Shown here: positions 1 to 8,183 of the stretch, piece after piece | How the letters are laid out: the number at the start of each line of letters is the position of its first letter | How positions within the stretch are numbered: position 1 is the first letter of the stretch | Assembly: GCA_017550335.1 (NCBI GenBank) | Contig: JAFZPM010000030.1 | Span: 1-64,000 of the forward strand | Length of the DNA stretch: 64,000 bases | Direction of reading: 5' to 3' | Source of the DNA: Paludibacteraceae bacterium | GTDB taxonomy: Bacteria; Bacteroidota; Bacteroidia; Bacteroidales; Paludibacteraceae | Made by a program: the position numbers and the translations under genes | The notes under the pieces: generated by a model | The model's input: the letters and a program-made list of their open reading frames with translations, nothing else | Database searches by the model: none | Told to the model about the DNA's origin: nothing

Positions 1-311
1 AACAGGGGTTACCCCTTATTTATGATGTTGTCGCCCCTTTAGGGCTTAGGTATGCGCATTGTATGGAATATGCACGCCCATTGCAACACACGGGAACCCC
101 GATGGGGTGACCATAATACAGGCACGGGTGTTAACCCGTGTGTGCACAGCGTAAATACGGTCCAGAACCCCGAAGGGGTGGCACGAATCCATGGGCGCCC
201 ACACGTTCCCCCTTTGCACCATTTTCCTGACGTCAGGGAAATGGTTCCATCAGTGGGAAATCATCGATTGGGAATCGATTACAAGAATCTATTGGACAAT
301 CAAACAGGGTT
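1..311. repeat. Gene-free stretch with GC-rich palindromic repeats
   Basis: No convincing gene is seen here. The stretch carries two near-identical 16-mers, GAACCCCGATGGGGTG (94-109) and GAACCCCGAAGGGGTG (165-180), each an imperfect palindrome. A hairpin CACGGGT/ACCCGTG lies at 123-140. A 26-bp inverted repeat at 219-244 is built around the perfect core CCTGACGTCAGG. Blocks of this CCCCGA(A/T)GGGG type are, from general knowledge, common intergenic repeats in Bacteroidales. An 88-codon open frame crosses the region but has no recognisable protein features and overlaps the repeats, so I do not call it a gene. Confidence 0.5.
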
Positions 312-494
312 TTGCTGAATCTGACAGGCGATTATAATCTCAGACATTTGGCGACAGATGTTCGTCATTATTTCGAAAATTCACCATCATCACTTGAAGT
401 GCTTATTTTCAAGGGTAACAAAAAAATATCCATAACCCGCAACATTGCCGAAAGCAGCGGATTCCTAAAAATGTTACTAAAAGCATTCAGATAA
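312..494 (+). CDS. Small hypothetical protein, 60 aa, possibly a gene remnant
   Basis: Open frame of 60 residues starting MLNLTGDYNLRH and ending SSGFLKMLLKAFR, directly followed by a strong terminator hairpin. I recognise no domain. The start is an arbitrary in-frame codon just after a repeat-rich stretch, so it may be the 3' end of a decayed gene, for example a transposase tail. The clean terminator a base after the stop is the main reason to list it. It could also be chance coding. Confidence 0.3.
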   Translation: MLNLTGDYNLRHLATDVRHYFENSPSSLEVLIFKGNKKISITRNIAESSGFLKMLLKAFR

Positions 495-526
495 AAAGCC
501 ACAACTGAAACGTTGTGGCTTTTTTA
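495..526. terminator. Bidirectional rho-independent terminator
   Basis: Perfect 8-bp stem GCCACAAC (499-506) with GTTGTGGC (513-520), A-run on the left and T-run on the right, so it can end transcripts from both sides. On the plus strand it follows the 60-aa frame. On the minus strand it would end the candidate small RNA that starts near 594. Confidence 0.85.
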
Positions 527-594
527 TATTGGGTAGTGACGTATACGGCTTGCCCTCACGGGATTCTGCCCGGATAGCCAGGGCTCTCACCCAG
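495..594 (-). ncRNA. Candidate structured small RNA (about 100 nt)
   Basis: The minus strand has a Bacteroidetes -7 box, TATATTTG (601-608), with a GTTG -33 element 20 nt upstream (629-632). Transcription from about 594 would end at the hairpin-plus-T-run terminator at 526-495. Between them lies a GC-rich, foldable sequence: a CGGG/CCCG hairpin nested in GCCC/GGGC, closed by GGGT/ACCC. No open frame of useful size exists. I do not recognise the family; it is not an obvious tRNA, tmRNA, RNase P or SRP RNA. Confidence 0.45.
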
Positions 595-600
595 ACATTG

Positions 601-632
601 CAAATATACATTCTTTAAATCTAAAAAACAAC
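601..632 (-). promoter_or_regulatory. Promoter of the candidate minus-strand small RNA
   Basis: Read on the minus strand: GTTG (632-629), 20 nt, TATATTTG (608-601). This fits the Bacteroidetes TTTG / TAnnTTTG pattern. It points into the structured region ending at the 526-495 terminator, with no minus-strand gene nearby. Confidence 0.5.
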
Positions 633-700
633 ATTCCAAGCGATGTCCGTGTAAATAAAAAAGTTCATCCTCTCCACCCCAAAATTCTCTCAAAAAATTT

Positions 701-708
701 TATATTTG
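701..708 (+). promoter_or_regulatory. -7 box TATATTTG
   Basis: TATATTTG followed by CA matches the Bacteroidetes TAnnTTTG element. No good -33 TTTG lies 19-20 nt upstream, so the promoter is only partly supported. It would drive the hairpin unit at 715-780 and, by read-through, the long leader of the methyltransferase/McrBC operon. Confidence 0.45.
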
Positions 709-714
709 CATCTG

Positions 715-780
715 CCGTGTGTGCCTTCGTTGGTACCCACGGCACTACATACTAAAAGGCGTTACTAACGCTTTGTTTTT
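715..780 (+). ncRNA. Short hairpin unit: small RNA or first attenuator of the restriction leader
   Basis: Two consecutive hairpins follow the 701-708 box. The first pairs TGCCGTG (713-719) with CACGGCA (738-744), with an inner GTGCC/GGTAC extension. The second pairs GCGTT (759-763) with AACGC (767-771), extended by A-T pairs and followed by GTTTTT (775-780), a terminator shape. It may be a free 65-nt RNA or an early terminator controlling the leader downstream. No known RNA family is recognised. Confidence 0.4.
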
Positions 781-1148
781 GGAGTTTCGAAACTACCACA
801 AATCGAATATACAGACAAAAACAAAAGCAGAGGTATGCCACGGGAGTGTCGTTTTGATACATTCCGCTGTGTGCAGAGGGCATGTTGTGCCCTTATGCAC
901 ACTATGCGGTTGTGCTTAATTATACCACTCCATACGTGGATGCATTCTGTTCCGTATTTCTGTATAAGGTTGTGGTAGACCTCGAAATTCAGACGGGCAG
1001 AAGTTAAGCATCCACGTTCTTTTTTTATGTAAGTAAGGGGAAAAGAATGACCAATCATTTGGATGCTTAATGGTGTAATATAAACTTAAAAACTATAAAA
1101 AACAGAACTAATAGACTTGTAAATACGAAACTCATTTCGCTTCTCTGA
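781..1148 (+). promoter_or_regulatory. Structured leader with terminator/antiterminator-like alternative pairing
   Basis: No gene. A 16-bp hairpin lies at 864-909 (CCGC, TGTGCA, AGGGCA arms). An extended stem-loop at 935-1016 has arms CGTGGATGC, TTCTG, CCGT, ATTTC and AGGT, each with its complement in order, and is followed by TTCTTTTTTT (1017-1026), the form of an intrinsic terminator. The 3' arm TTAAGCATCC (1004-1013) is also perfectly complementary to GGATGCTTAA at 1061-1070, and TTAAGC pairs with GCTTAA (914-919). These pairings exclude each other, as in attenuators and riboswitches. Confidence 0.45.
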
Positions 1149-1308
1149 CAACATAGAACTGGAAATCCTTATTACGCTAGAAGCAGAAAAGACAAATGAC
1201 TTCGCATACTATGCGTAGGGGATTTGTCATGCTTTTTCTGCAGCGTTTCCAGTCGCTTATGTTGTAAGCACGACAGCCCCTACGTTTCTTCCCAAGTGTA
1301 GGGGCTGT
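1149..1308 (+). promoter_or_regulatory. Long hairpin plus start-proximal attenuator hairpin
   Basis: The extended hairpin 1149-1264 pairs CAACATA, ACTGGAAA, CGCT, GCAGAAAA, GACAAAT and CGCAT with their complements in order, about 39 bp in all. Next comes a perfect 11-bp stem, ACAGCCCCTAC (1273-1283) with GTAGGGGCTGT (1298-1308), ending 15 nt before the methyltransferase ATG. The heptamer GTAGGGG occurs twice (1215-1221 and 1298-1304) and either copy can pair with the single CCCCTAC (1277-1283). A switch controlling translation or read-through is therefore possible. Confidence 0.45.
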
Positions 1309-1322
1309 TGAGTAAAAATGGA

Positions 1323-2339
1323 ATGAAACTAAGAGTATTTGAAGGATTTGCAGGATATGGTGGTGGCTCATTCGGTTTGAAACGTTTGAAAGAAAAAATG
1401 CCAGAAATCGAATATGAAGTTGTTGGCTATTCCGAGTTTGATAAATATGCATCAGCTCTTTTTGATGCAAATCATAAAGACAAAGACGGGAATCCTCTAA
1501 AGAACTGGGGGGATATCACAAAAATTGACCCCAATGAATTGCCAGATTTTGACATGTTCATGGGAGGATTTCCATGTCAACCATTTTCATCGGCTGGCAT
1601 GCAGATGGGAACTGAAGACCCCTATGGAAGAGGCGCAATGCTAGGACACATCATCCGTATATGCAAGGTGAAGAAACCCAAATACTTGTTTTTAGAAAAT
1701 GTCAAAGGGTTCACACATGGTAAATTTCAACCTATTCACGACCAACTCATTAAAGATTTAAGAGTAATGGGATATGGTGAAGAACCTCTAGCAAAAGCAG
1801 TCCTAAACTCAAAAGATTATGGCATTCCTCAAAACAGAGAAAGATTATGGATGTTTGCCCAAATGGGTGGTTTGCCAGAAGGATTCAATCTAAATCCCAC
1901 AAAAATAGAAACTGACGTAAGGATTGGCGACTTTTTAGATTATAATCCAGAACCCAGTTTGTATCTATCTCAAGCTCAGATAGAGCATCTAAAAGTAAAG
2001 CATAATATAGACTCCTTTATCGTCGAAACCCCCTTATGCTTTGATGTTTATAATAAGAAAATTAAACGAGATGGATTCTGCATAACCATTACTCAACCTG
2101 AGCATAATAGTCTTCGTGTAGTGGAAGTTCCAAAAATAAACAAACAAGAAATTGTCAGAAAATTATCCGTACATGAGCAATTCCGATTGATGGGGTTTCG
2201 AATTTCCAGAGACCTATCAGAATGTGAGATTGATTTTAATGGGCAATCATACTCTCAATTGTCTAAACGTGCCGGCAATGGTTGGGATGTAAATTTAGTC
2301 GGCATTTTGTTAAATCATATTTTCAGTCAGTTACTATGA
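1323..2339 (+). CDS. DNA (cytosine-5-)-methyltransferase
   Basis: C5-cytosine DNA methyltransferase of 338 residues, transferring a methyl group from S-adenosylmethionine to cytosine in a specific site. Motifs appear in the usual order: FAGYGGGSFG (motif I), FPCQPFSSAG with the catalytic Cys at residue 85 (IV), ENVKGF (VI), QNRERLW (VIII), a short target-recognition stretch, then LSVHEQFRLMGF (IX) and AGNGWDVNLVG (X). I chose ATG 1323 because the frame opened at TTG 1308 falls inside a hairpin and adds only five residues before the conserved start. Its stop overlaps the next gene's ATG (ATGA), so it is co-translated with the McrB-like subunit. It likely protects host sites from that nuclease. 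Codon use is AT-rich compared with later genes, suggesting transfer. Confidence 0.93.
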   Translation: MKLRVFEGFAGYGGGSFGLKRLKEKMPEIEYEVVGYSEFDKYASALFDANHKDKDGNPLKNWGDITKIDPNELPDFDMFMGGFPCQPFSSAGMQMGTEDPYGRGAMLGHIIRICKVKKPKYLFLENVKGFTHGKFQPIHDQLIKDLRVMGYGEEPLAKAVLNSKDYGIPQNRERLWMFAQMGGLPEGFNLNPTKIETDVRIGDFLDYNPEPSLYLSQAQIEHLKVKHNIDSFIVETPLCFDVYNKKIKRDGFCITITQPEHNSLRVVEVPKINKQEIVRKLSVHEQFRLMGFRISRDLSECEIDFNGQSYSQLSKRAGNGWDVNLVGILLNHIFSQLL

Positions 2340-4444
2340 TACTAAACTTGGGTTCTTTAGCATTTAACGCCAACATTGCAGCTGGAGGAGGAACCCCTGC
2401 ATGGGGTACAGAATTAGGGCAAGGAGAAGGTTATAAGTTTATGTTCGAAGACATGTCTGATTTCTTCACAGGAATGGTATATTCATCCGTTGCAGACATA
2501 GAAAACGTAACTTGTCCATTAGGCAAAGGAGGCAATGCAAGAAATGATTTTGAATTTGTCATAGCAAGCCATTTTAAGAAGATATACGTAAACAATCAGA
2601 ATGTTCCTAATGCACAATTCATTTTACTTGTCATAAAAAAACTTGTAGGAGATCATCATGTTGGAAGAAGGACGATCAAATACAATCCTCGAATGACCTA
2701 CCGAGGAAAAGAAATAAATGATGATTGTTACAAAAAGATAGCAAACACTCTTGGCTTAAATAATGATTCAGCATGGTTTGTTCATGAAATAAATATTCTC
2801 AACCAAGATGAATTACATTTCACCGCATACATGTTGGGGGAACAAACCATGACATATTCATCTACCGAAGAAAGGAAAAATGCTTTTTTAAGCAAACTTC
2901 CCAAAGATGGCAAGAAAATATATGTTGGAGAAAGCAACTCACATAAGGCATCTCTTCAGCAAATCTACTACGGCGCCCCTGGCACAGGCAAGAGCCACAC
3001 CATCAAAGACCAGACCGCTGAAGCCAACAAAAGTGGGCATGTCATCCGCACAACATTCCACCCAGACAGTGATTACTCTACATTCGTGGGATGTTACAAA
3101 CCGACAACTATAGAAGTTCCCATGCGAGATGTGACAGGGAAAGTAATCAGGGAAAATGGAGAAGATGTGACGGAAACCCGTATCGTCTACGAATTTGTGA
3201 GACAAGCCTTCCTTGAAGCATATGTCAATGCTTGGAAACTATATGCGGAGGCGCAAGAGGGAGAGCAGCCGCAAACTCAATACCTTATCATCGAGGAAAT
3301 CAACCGTGGCAACTGCGCCCAAATCTTCGGAGACCTTTTCCAACTCCTCGACCGCAACGGAACTGGCTTCTCGGATTATCCGATCAAGGCAGATAATGAC
3401 CTAAAGAAGCAACTGGCAAAGGCTTTCAAGGGATTGTCCATCATAAAGAAAGAAGAAATCAACGCCCAATATAACGGCAAAGATGTTGTCGAGAAAGTGC
3501 TTAACGGGGAAGAACTGTTGTTGCCAAACAACCTCTACATCTGGGCAACCATGAACACCAGCGACCAAAGCCTCTTTCCGATTGACAGCGCATTCAAGCG
3601 CCGTTGGGACTGGAAGTACGTGCCAATATCAAACGCTGAGAAGAACTGGAGTATCGAGGTCAACGGCAAACAATACGATTGGTGGGACTTCCTGGAAAAG
3701 ATTAACGAGAAGATAGGCGAAGCCACTAACTCAGAAGACAAAAAGCTCGGCTACTTCTTTTGCAAAGCCGACCCAGAAGGTATTATCAGCGCAGAGAAAT
3801 TTGCGGGCAAGGTTATCTTCTATCTTTGGAACGACGTGTTCAAAGATTTTATCGAAGAGGCAGGTGACATGTTCAACGATACAGATGGAGCAAAACTTTC
3901 CTTCCAAAAATTCTATACCGTTGTGGACAATGAAACCAAAGTTGTGGAAGCGAAGGTGGAAAAACTATTAACGAACCTTGGTGTTAACGTAGTAGGCGAC
4001 GGAACAAAGACGACAGAAGAAGAAACACCCATCTTAGACGAAGACGGAAATGACACAAACGCCACAAGTAAACGTAATTTCGATTACACTAAATATTCTG
4101 TCAATGGAGAAGGAAGATACCCTAAAACCACAGTCGCACAACATGCCATCCAAGAATATGTCTCCATGCACCCTAACATGAGTCCAGAAGATGTAGTAAA
4201 GACATGGACTGCATTAAATGTGGCAGTCTCCAATTTGGTTGAAACCGAACAAATGTATAGAGAGAGAACTTCAGGGTCAACAGATAAAAACCTCAGTACT
4301 AGATACAAAACAATTCAAATGTCAAATGGAGAAATCCTTTATGTGTCCAACCAATATAATGTGGGGAACATTACTGAACTCATGAACGAGGTTAATAAGC
4401 AAAATTGGGGCATTACGATTGAAAAGATTGACGAGCAAGCATGA
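2336..4444 (+). CDS. McrB-like AAA+ GTPase subunit of a restriction system
   Basis: 702 residues. The first ~200 residues are an unrecognised, probably DNA-recognition, domain. An AAA+ motor follows, with Walker A GAPGTGKS (213-220), acidic LIIEEINRG and the McrB-type MNTSDQS...FKRRWDW segment. In McrBC/LlaJI-type systems this subunit hydrolyses GTP to drive translocation and activates the McrC nuclease. The start at 2336 overlaps the methyltransferase stop; an upstream in-frame ATG at 2282 lies inside that gene. The stop overlaps the next gene by 4 nt. Base composition changes sharply near 2940, just before Walker A: AT-rich recognition part, GC-richer motor, then AT-rich again after about 4020. 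This suggests the recognition domain was exchanged together with the methyltransferase. Confidence 0.85.
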   Translation: MILNLGSLAFNANIAAGGGTPAWGTELGQGEGYKFMFEDMSDFFTGMVYSSVADIENVTCPLGKGGNARNDFEFVIASHFKKIYVNNQNVPNAQFILLVIKKLVGDHHVGRRTIKYNPRMTYRGKEINDDCYKKIANTLGLNNDSAWFVHEINILNQDELHFTAYMLGEQTMTYSSTEERKNAFLSKLPKDGKKIYVGESNSHKASLQQIYYGAPGTGKSHTIKDQTAEANKSGHVIRTTFHPDSDYSTFVGCYKPTTIEVPMRDVTGKVIRENGEDVTETRIVYEFVRQAFLEAYVNAWKLYAEAQEGEQPQTQYLIIEEINRGNCAQIFGDLFQLLDRNGTGFSDYPIKADNDLKKQLAKAFKGLSIIKKEEINAQYNGKDVVEKVLNGEELLLPNNLYIWATMNTSDQSLFPIDSAFKRRWDWKYVPISNAEKNWSIEVNGKQYDWWDFLEKINEKIGEATNSEDKKLGYFFCKADPEGIISAEKFAGKVIFYLWNDVFKDFIEEAGDMFNDTDGAKLSFQKFYTVVDNETKVVEAKVEKLLTNLGVNVVGDGTKTTEEETPILDEDGNDTNATSKRNFDYTKYSVNGEGRYPKTTVAQHAIQEYVSMHPNMSPEDVVKTWTALNVAVSNLVETEQMYRERTSGSTDKNLSTRYKTIQMSNGEILYVSNQYNVGNITELMNEVNKQNWGITIEKIDEQA

Positions 4445-6711
4445 GAATACTCATCGAAGAATATCAGTACGACGCCGCCAAAGTGAAAGACGTTTTGCAT
4501 GGCATTGACGCCTTGGAAAACGTAGAGGGGAAAGTATCCATTCACTATGTGGGGTATTATTACAATGCCCTATTAAAAGACTGCGTGTTTATTCTCCCGA
4601 AAGTATTGCTTAAAGATGTAAACAAAGATGTAAACAGGAAGGAACTGGCATTTGGCAAATATAAACCAGAAGAAATTGTCTGGATAGACAAGCCCTTGGA
4701 GAAAGGAATTCCCGAGAAAGATTTTCTATACAAATTTGCCGTTTGGATATACCGTGCCATCGTGGTCTACAAAAACGACAAGAGAAACCAGACCAGCATT
4801 GTCTATCACTCGAAGAAAGCAGAGATTGGCAAAGGGAATCGACGCATGAGCAACACCTACCTCGACATCCTGCTGCAACTGCTTCAATTCAACCACGACA
4901 ACCAGAACTTCTTTCTGTTCATCGTCAAAAACATGCACTCCGGTTATAACAAAATAAACTGGACACGCACCATCAGCCAAAAGAAAGCATTCATACAGAA
5001 CGGAGACCCGATTTACCTAAATCCAGTAAATAAGAAACGACAAATCAACTTCGACGAAGAACTATTGGTCATCTTCTTCTCCATTCTAAACTACATAGGC
5101 GATACGTATGGATTCCCCAAAGAGATCAGATTCCAGTTCCAACTTATTACAGGCGCACAGTTTAAAACATACATCAAGGGATATGGAGTGACCCGCCTGC
5201 GCCAAATCAAATACAAGTACTTTTCTGACAAGGCATTGGAGTTGTGGAACCTTTGCTACGCTTTCTTCGACGAAACCAGACAGGTATCCATCAATACCGA
5301 AAAGAAGGAATATCTGTTGGCAAAGAACTTCAATATCGTATTCGAAGCTATCATCGATGAGCTAATAGGTGACAAAATACTACCAGACAACATGAAAAAG
5401 GAACAGGAAGACGGTAAAATCATAGACCACCTGTTCACCGCCCAAAGCCTGATAGAAAACGAAAGCACACACAGACAAACCTACTACATCGGTGATTCGA
5501 AATATTATAAAATGGGACACGATATAGCCAAGGGATCCATTTACAAACAATATACCTACGCAAGAAACGTCATCCAATGGAATCTGGACATCTTCAACGA
5601 TGGGAAGAAGCCGACATCGGGGGTAAAACTACGAGACGACGTAACGGAAGGATATAATATCATTCCCAACTTTTTCCTCTCCGCAAAGATTGACGAAACT
5701 CTGAGTTATGAGAATGATGGCATCGAAAAGACCGACAGGAGTAAGAACCACCATCGCAAAGAACAGTTTAAAAATAGGCTTTTCGACAGAGACACGCTCT
5801 TGCTTTTCCATTACGATGTGAACTTCCTCTATGTTTTGTCCCTTTACGCAAGGAACAATGCATTGAAGAAAAAAGACTGGAAATGTAAAATAAGGGATAA
5901 ATTCCGCAATGAAATACAAGAATGGCTACAGAAGGATTTCGACTTCTATGCCATGACACCACGTGAAGGTGTTAATGCCGAAGAATTTCTGAAAAACAAT
6001 TTTCAACAGTTGTTGGGCAAGGTTTTCACCCCCTACAAAACGGAGGAACCGCAACCGTATTATTCGCTTGCTCTCGATAAAGGCGAAGAATTCACCAATG
6101 AGAACGAACTGCTGCTGACACTGTTGAAACCTGCATTTTACTGCAAGAAATGCGCCTTGGGGAAGAACCCTGCTGATCTACTGCCGAAAGTGGCTCAAAA
6201 CGCAGGAAAAGAGGAAATCTCCCCGTCTTTTTTCACAGTCCACCATATAGAGCGTTACCTGAACCAGCATTTCCTCATTGGTTGTTATCATTCAGAAGAA
6301 CAGTTGGAATGGATCATAGGTAAAAACGACAAAGGCACAAATCTATATAATGTACGTCTAAAACGGAGAGGTGCAGAAGAGCGTGATGGTGCGTTATCTC
6401 CTTCTTTCCTTGATGGAATAGATGTGAAGTTTGTCATCCTTTATAAGTTCGGAGAGGAAAGCAAAAACGACTATCGGGTTTTCCATGTTCACCACCATGC
6501 CACCATGAACGAGGAACGTATGCGTAAGTCTGGATACCCAAATCCTCAAGGCAACTATTTTTGCTTTGTATTTGATGAGGAGGTTCAACTCTCAAAAGGA
6601 ATCAACATCTCCAAAATCATATCCATCGCACAATCCACCAAAGACTATGTAAACGGAGAACCAATATTCCTGACCGGCAAAGAACTACTTGAAATACATT
6701 CGAACATTTAA
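4441..6711 (+). CDS. McrC/LlaJI-like restriction endonuclease subunit
   Basis: 756 residues, ATGA overlap with the McrB-like gene. The centre carries a PD-(D/E)XK-type nuclease signature: YYIGDSKYYK, with Asp352 and Lys354, preceded by conserved acidic positions. The long N-terminal part resembles DUF2357/McrC-family proteins that dock on the McrB ring. A CxxC pair (YCKKC) lies in the C-terminal part. The methyltransferase-McrB-McrC order resembles LlaJI, where a cognate C5 methyltransferase accompanies a GTP-dependent two-subunit nuclease, rather than the methyl-dependent E. coli McrBC. Restriction of unmodified foreign DNA is the likely role. The exact site is unknown. Confidence 0.8.
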   Translation: MRILIEEYQYDAAKVKDVLHGIDALENVEGKVSIHYVGYYYNALLKDCVFILPKVLLKDVNKDVNRKELAFGKYKPEEIVWIDKPLEKGIPEKDFLYKFAVWIYRAIVVYKNDKRNQTSIVYHSKKAEIGKGNRRMSNTYLDILLQLLQFNHDNQNFFLFIVKNMHSGYNKINWTRTISQKKAFIQNGDPIYLNPVNKKRQINFDEELLVIFFSILNYIGDTYGFPKEIRFQFQLITGAQFKTYIKGYGVTRLRQIKYKYFSDKALELWNLCYAFFDETRQVSINTEKKEYLLAKNFNIVFEAIIDELIGDKILPDNMKKEQEDGKIIDHLFTAQSLIENESTHRQTYYIGDSKYYKMGHDIAKGSIYKQYTYARNVIQWNLDIFNDGKKPTSGVKLRDDVTEGYNIIPNFFLSAKIDETLSYENDGIEKTDRSKNHHRKEQFKNRLFDRDTLLLFHYDVNFLYVLSLYARNNALKKKDWKCKIRDKFRNEIQEWLQKDFDFYAMTPREGVNAEEFLKNNFQQLLGKVFTPYKTEEPQPYYSLALDKGEEFTNENELLLTLLKPAFYCKKCALGKNPADLLPKVAQNAGKEEISPSFFTVHHIERYLNQHFLIGCYHSEEQLEWIIGKNDKGTNLYNVRLKRRGAEERDGALSPSFLDGIDVKFVILYKFGEESKNDYRVFHVHHHATMNEERMRKSGYPNPQGNYFCFVFDEEVQLSKGINISKIISIAQSTKDYVNGEPIFLTGKELLEIHSNI

Positions 6712-6741
6712 ACTCTGTGAAGGATTCTCCTAAACATTTCG

Positions 6742-6749
6742 TACCTTTG
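6742..6749 (+). promoter_or_regulatory. -7 box TACCTTTG upstream of the serine hydrolase
   Basis: TACCTTTG lies 43 nt before the ATG at 6793 and fits TAnnTTTG. The -33 element is poor. It separates this gene from the restriction operon, which ends 81 nt upstream without a visible terminator. Confidence 0.5.
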
Positions 6750-6792
6750 GCATATTCTTAACGAGCAGATTCACAAAACATAAATTAGATCT

Positions 6793-8139
6793 ATGAAGTA
6801 TAAATTGTTTTTACCCTTAATGGCTGCTGCCTTATGCGGTCAGATGTTCATTTCGTGCAGTAAGACGGGTCCTGTATCGACAGAACCAATCAAAGATTCC
6901 ACGATGACTAACCTTGACATCTACTTCGACTCCATCGCACCTCGCTGCATGGGTTCCATACTGATCACCCAAGGCGATTCCATGATTTACGAAAGGAGTA
7001 TGGGCTATGCCGATATCGAAACCCAAGCGCCTATCACAGACACTACCCTCTTCAAAATCGGTTCCATCACGAAATCATTCACCGCCTTGCTCTCGCTTAA
7101 GGCGGTCGAGGCGGGCAAACTCTCGCTGGACGACAAACTTAGCAAGTTCTTCCCGAACGTGAATATTCCCAACGCCGACAGCATCACCATCTTCCACCTG
7201 CTTCACCACAGAAGCGGTATCCAAGACTATATGAACGATACAGAAGGTGCTGTATTCGAATACATCTACCAACCACAGACAAAGGAGCAGATGCTGGAGA
7301 GATTCTCCCAACTCAAAACCAACTTTGAACCCAATAAGGCATTTAGATATTGCAACACCGGATATGTGTTGCTGGCTTACATCCTCGAACAAGTGAATGA
7401 CAAAAGCTATGCGGAACTGGTGAAGGAGCAGATCGCAGAGCCTCTCGGACTGACACATACATTCAGTCTGTCAGACTCCATCAGCACTCAATCATACAGA
7501 TACGATGGGAAATGGGAAACTGGACAATCATTCCAGCCATCGGTCTTTCTTGGCTCCGCAAATATCGTTTCTAATACGAGAGAGTTACGCAAATACGCTT
7601 ATGCGCTCGGTTCAGGATTCTTCGGGAAGGAGATCCTCGCACAAATGACCGATTTCATCGATGGATATGGAATGGGATTGTATGGCACACCAAGCAAAGA
7701 TGGTAAAATACGTTTTTCCCATGAAGGAGCAATAGAAGGATTCTACTCCTGTATGAAGTATGACGACGGACAGGTCACCGTCACCTTGTTCAACGGAACC
7801 GGCATCAACAATTCCACCATACAATGGTACATCAGTGCCATCCAAAAGGGAGAAGAGGTATCCATCCCCAGCCTGCATTTTATAACACTAGATAGCCTGC
7901 AGATAAACGAGTATGTCGGTGAATTTCTTTGCGACACGCTCCCATTAAACCTGACCAATAACGGTAAACATCTTATGACCGAATCGTTAGGCGGTCCGTG
8001 GCCGATAAAATTCGAAGCAAGTACCAAGGATTTCTTTCGGTGTCTTCAATTCGATATAGACATGACCTATAACGCCACCAGGGATTCGATCCGATTCCGC
8101 ATGGGGGGAGATAATATGGTTTTTGTGAAAAAGAAGTGA
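6793..8139 (+). CDS. Beta-lactamase-family serine hydrolase, lipoprotein
   Basis: 448-residue member of the Beta-lactamase/class C-like serine hydrolase family (PF00144 type). It starts with a signal peptide and lipobox ending FIS-Cys22, so it is probably a lipoprotein on the periplasmic or outer membrane. The catalytic SxxK is SITK (Ser91, Lys94). The second motif is YCN (Tyr186-Asn188). A later HEGAIEGF supplies the HxG-like third motif. Such proteins are D-alanyl-peptidases, esterases or peptidases as often as beta-lactamases. It stands alone between the restriction operon and a convergent operon. Confidence 0.85.
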   Translation: MKYKLFLPLMAAALCGQMFISCSKTGPVSTEPIKDSTMTNLDIYFDSIAPRCMGSILITQGDSMIYERSMGYADIETQAPITDTTLFKIGSITKSFTALLSLKAVEAGKLSLDDKLSKFFPNVNIPNADSITIFHLLHHRSGIQDYMNDTEGAVFEYIYQPQTKEQMLERFSQLKTNFEPNKAFRYCNTGYVLLAYILEQVNDKSYAELVKEQIAEPLGLTHTFSLSDSISTQSYRYDGKWETGQSFQPSVFLGSANIVSNTRELRKYAYALGSGFFGKEILAQMTDFIDGYGMGLYGTPSKDGKIRFSHEGAIEGFYSCMKYDDGQVTVTLFNGTGINNSTIQWYISAIQKGEEVSIPSLHFITLDSLQINEYVGEFLCDTLPLNLTNNGKHLMTESLGGPWPIKFEASTKDFFRCLQFDIDMTYNATRDSIRFRMGGDNMVFVKKK

Positions 8140-8183
8140 ACCCATCTAACCAAATGGTCCACGACGAGTGGAAAGGTTATCCC

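Noticed and set aside
52-318. 88-codon open frame at the window start
   Set aside because: It spans palindromic repeats, has no recognisable protein character and no plausible translation start context.
541-600. Possible tRNA or tmRNA fragment
   Set aside because: GC-rich and foldable, but no cloverleaf, anticodon arm or T-loop can be drawn.
701-1308. Possible retron msr-msd region
   Set aside because: No reverse transcriptase is encoded nearby, and the gene downstream is a methyltransferase.
6793-8139. Calling this gene an antibiotic-resistance beta-lactamase
   Set aside because: The SxxK/YxN motifs are shared by many esterases and peptidases; nothing shows beta-lactam hydrolysis.
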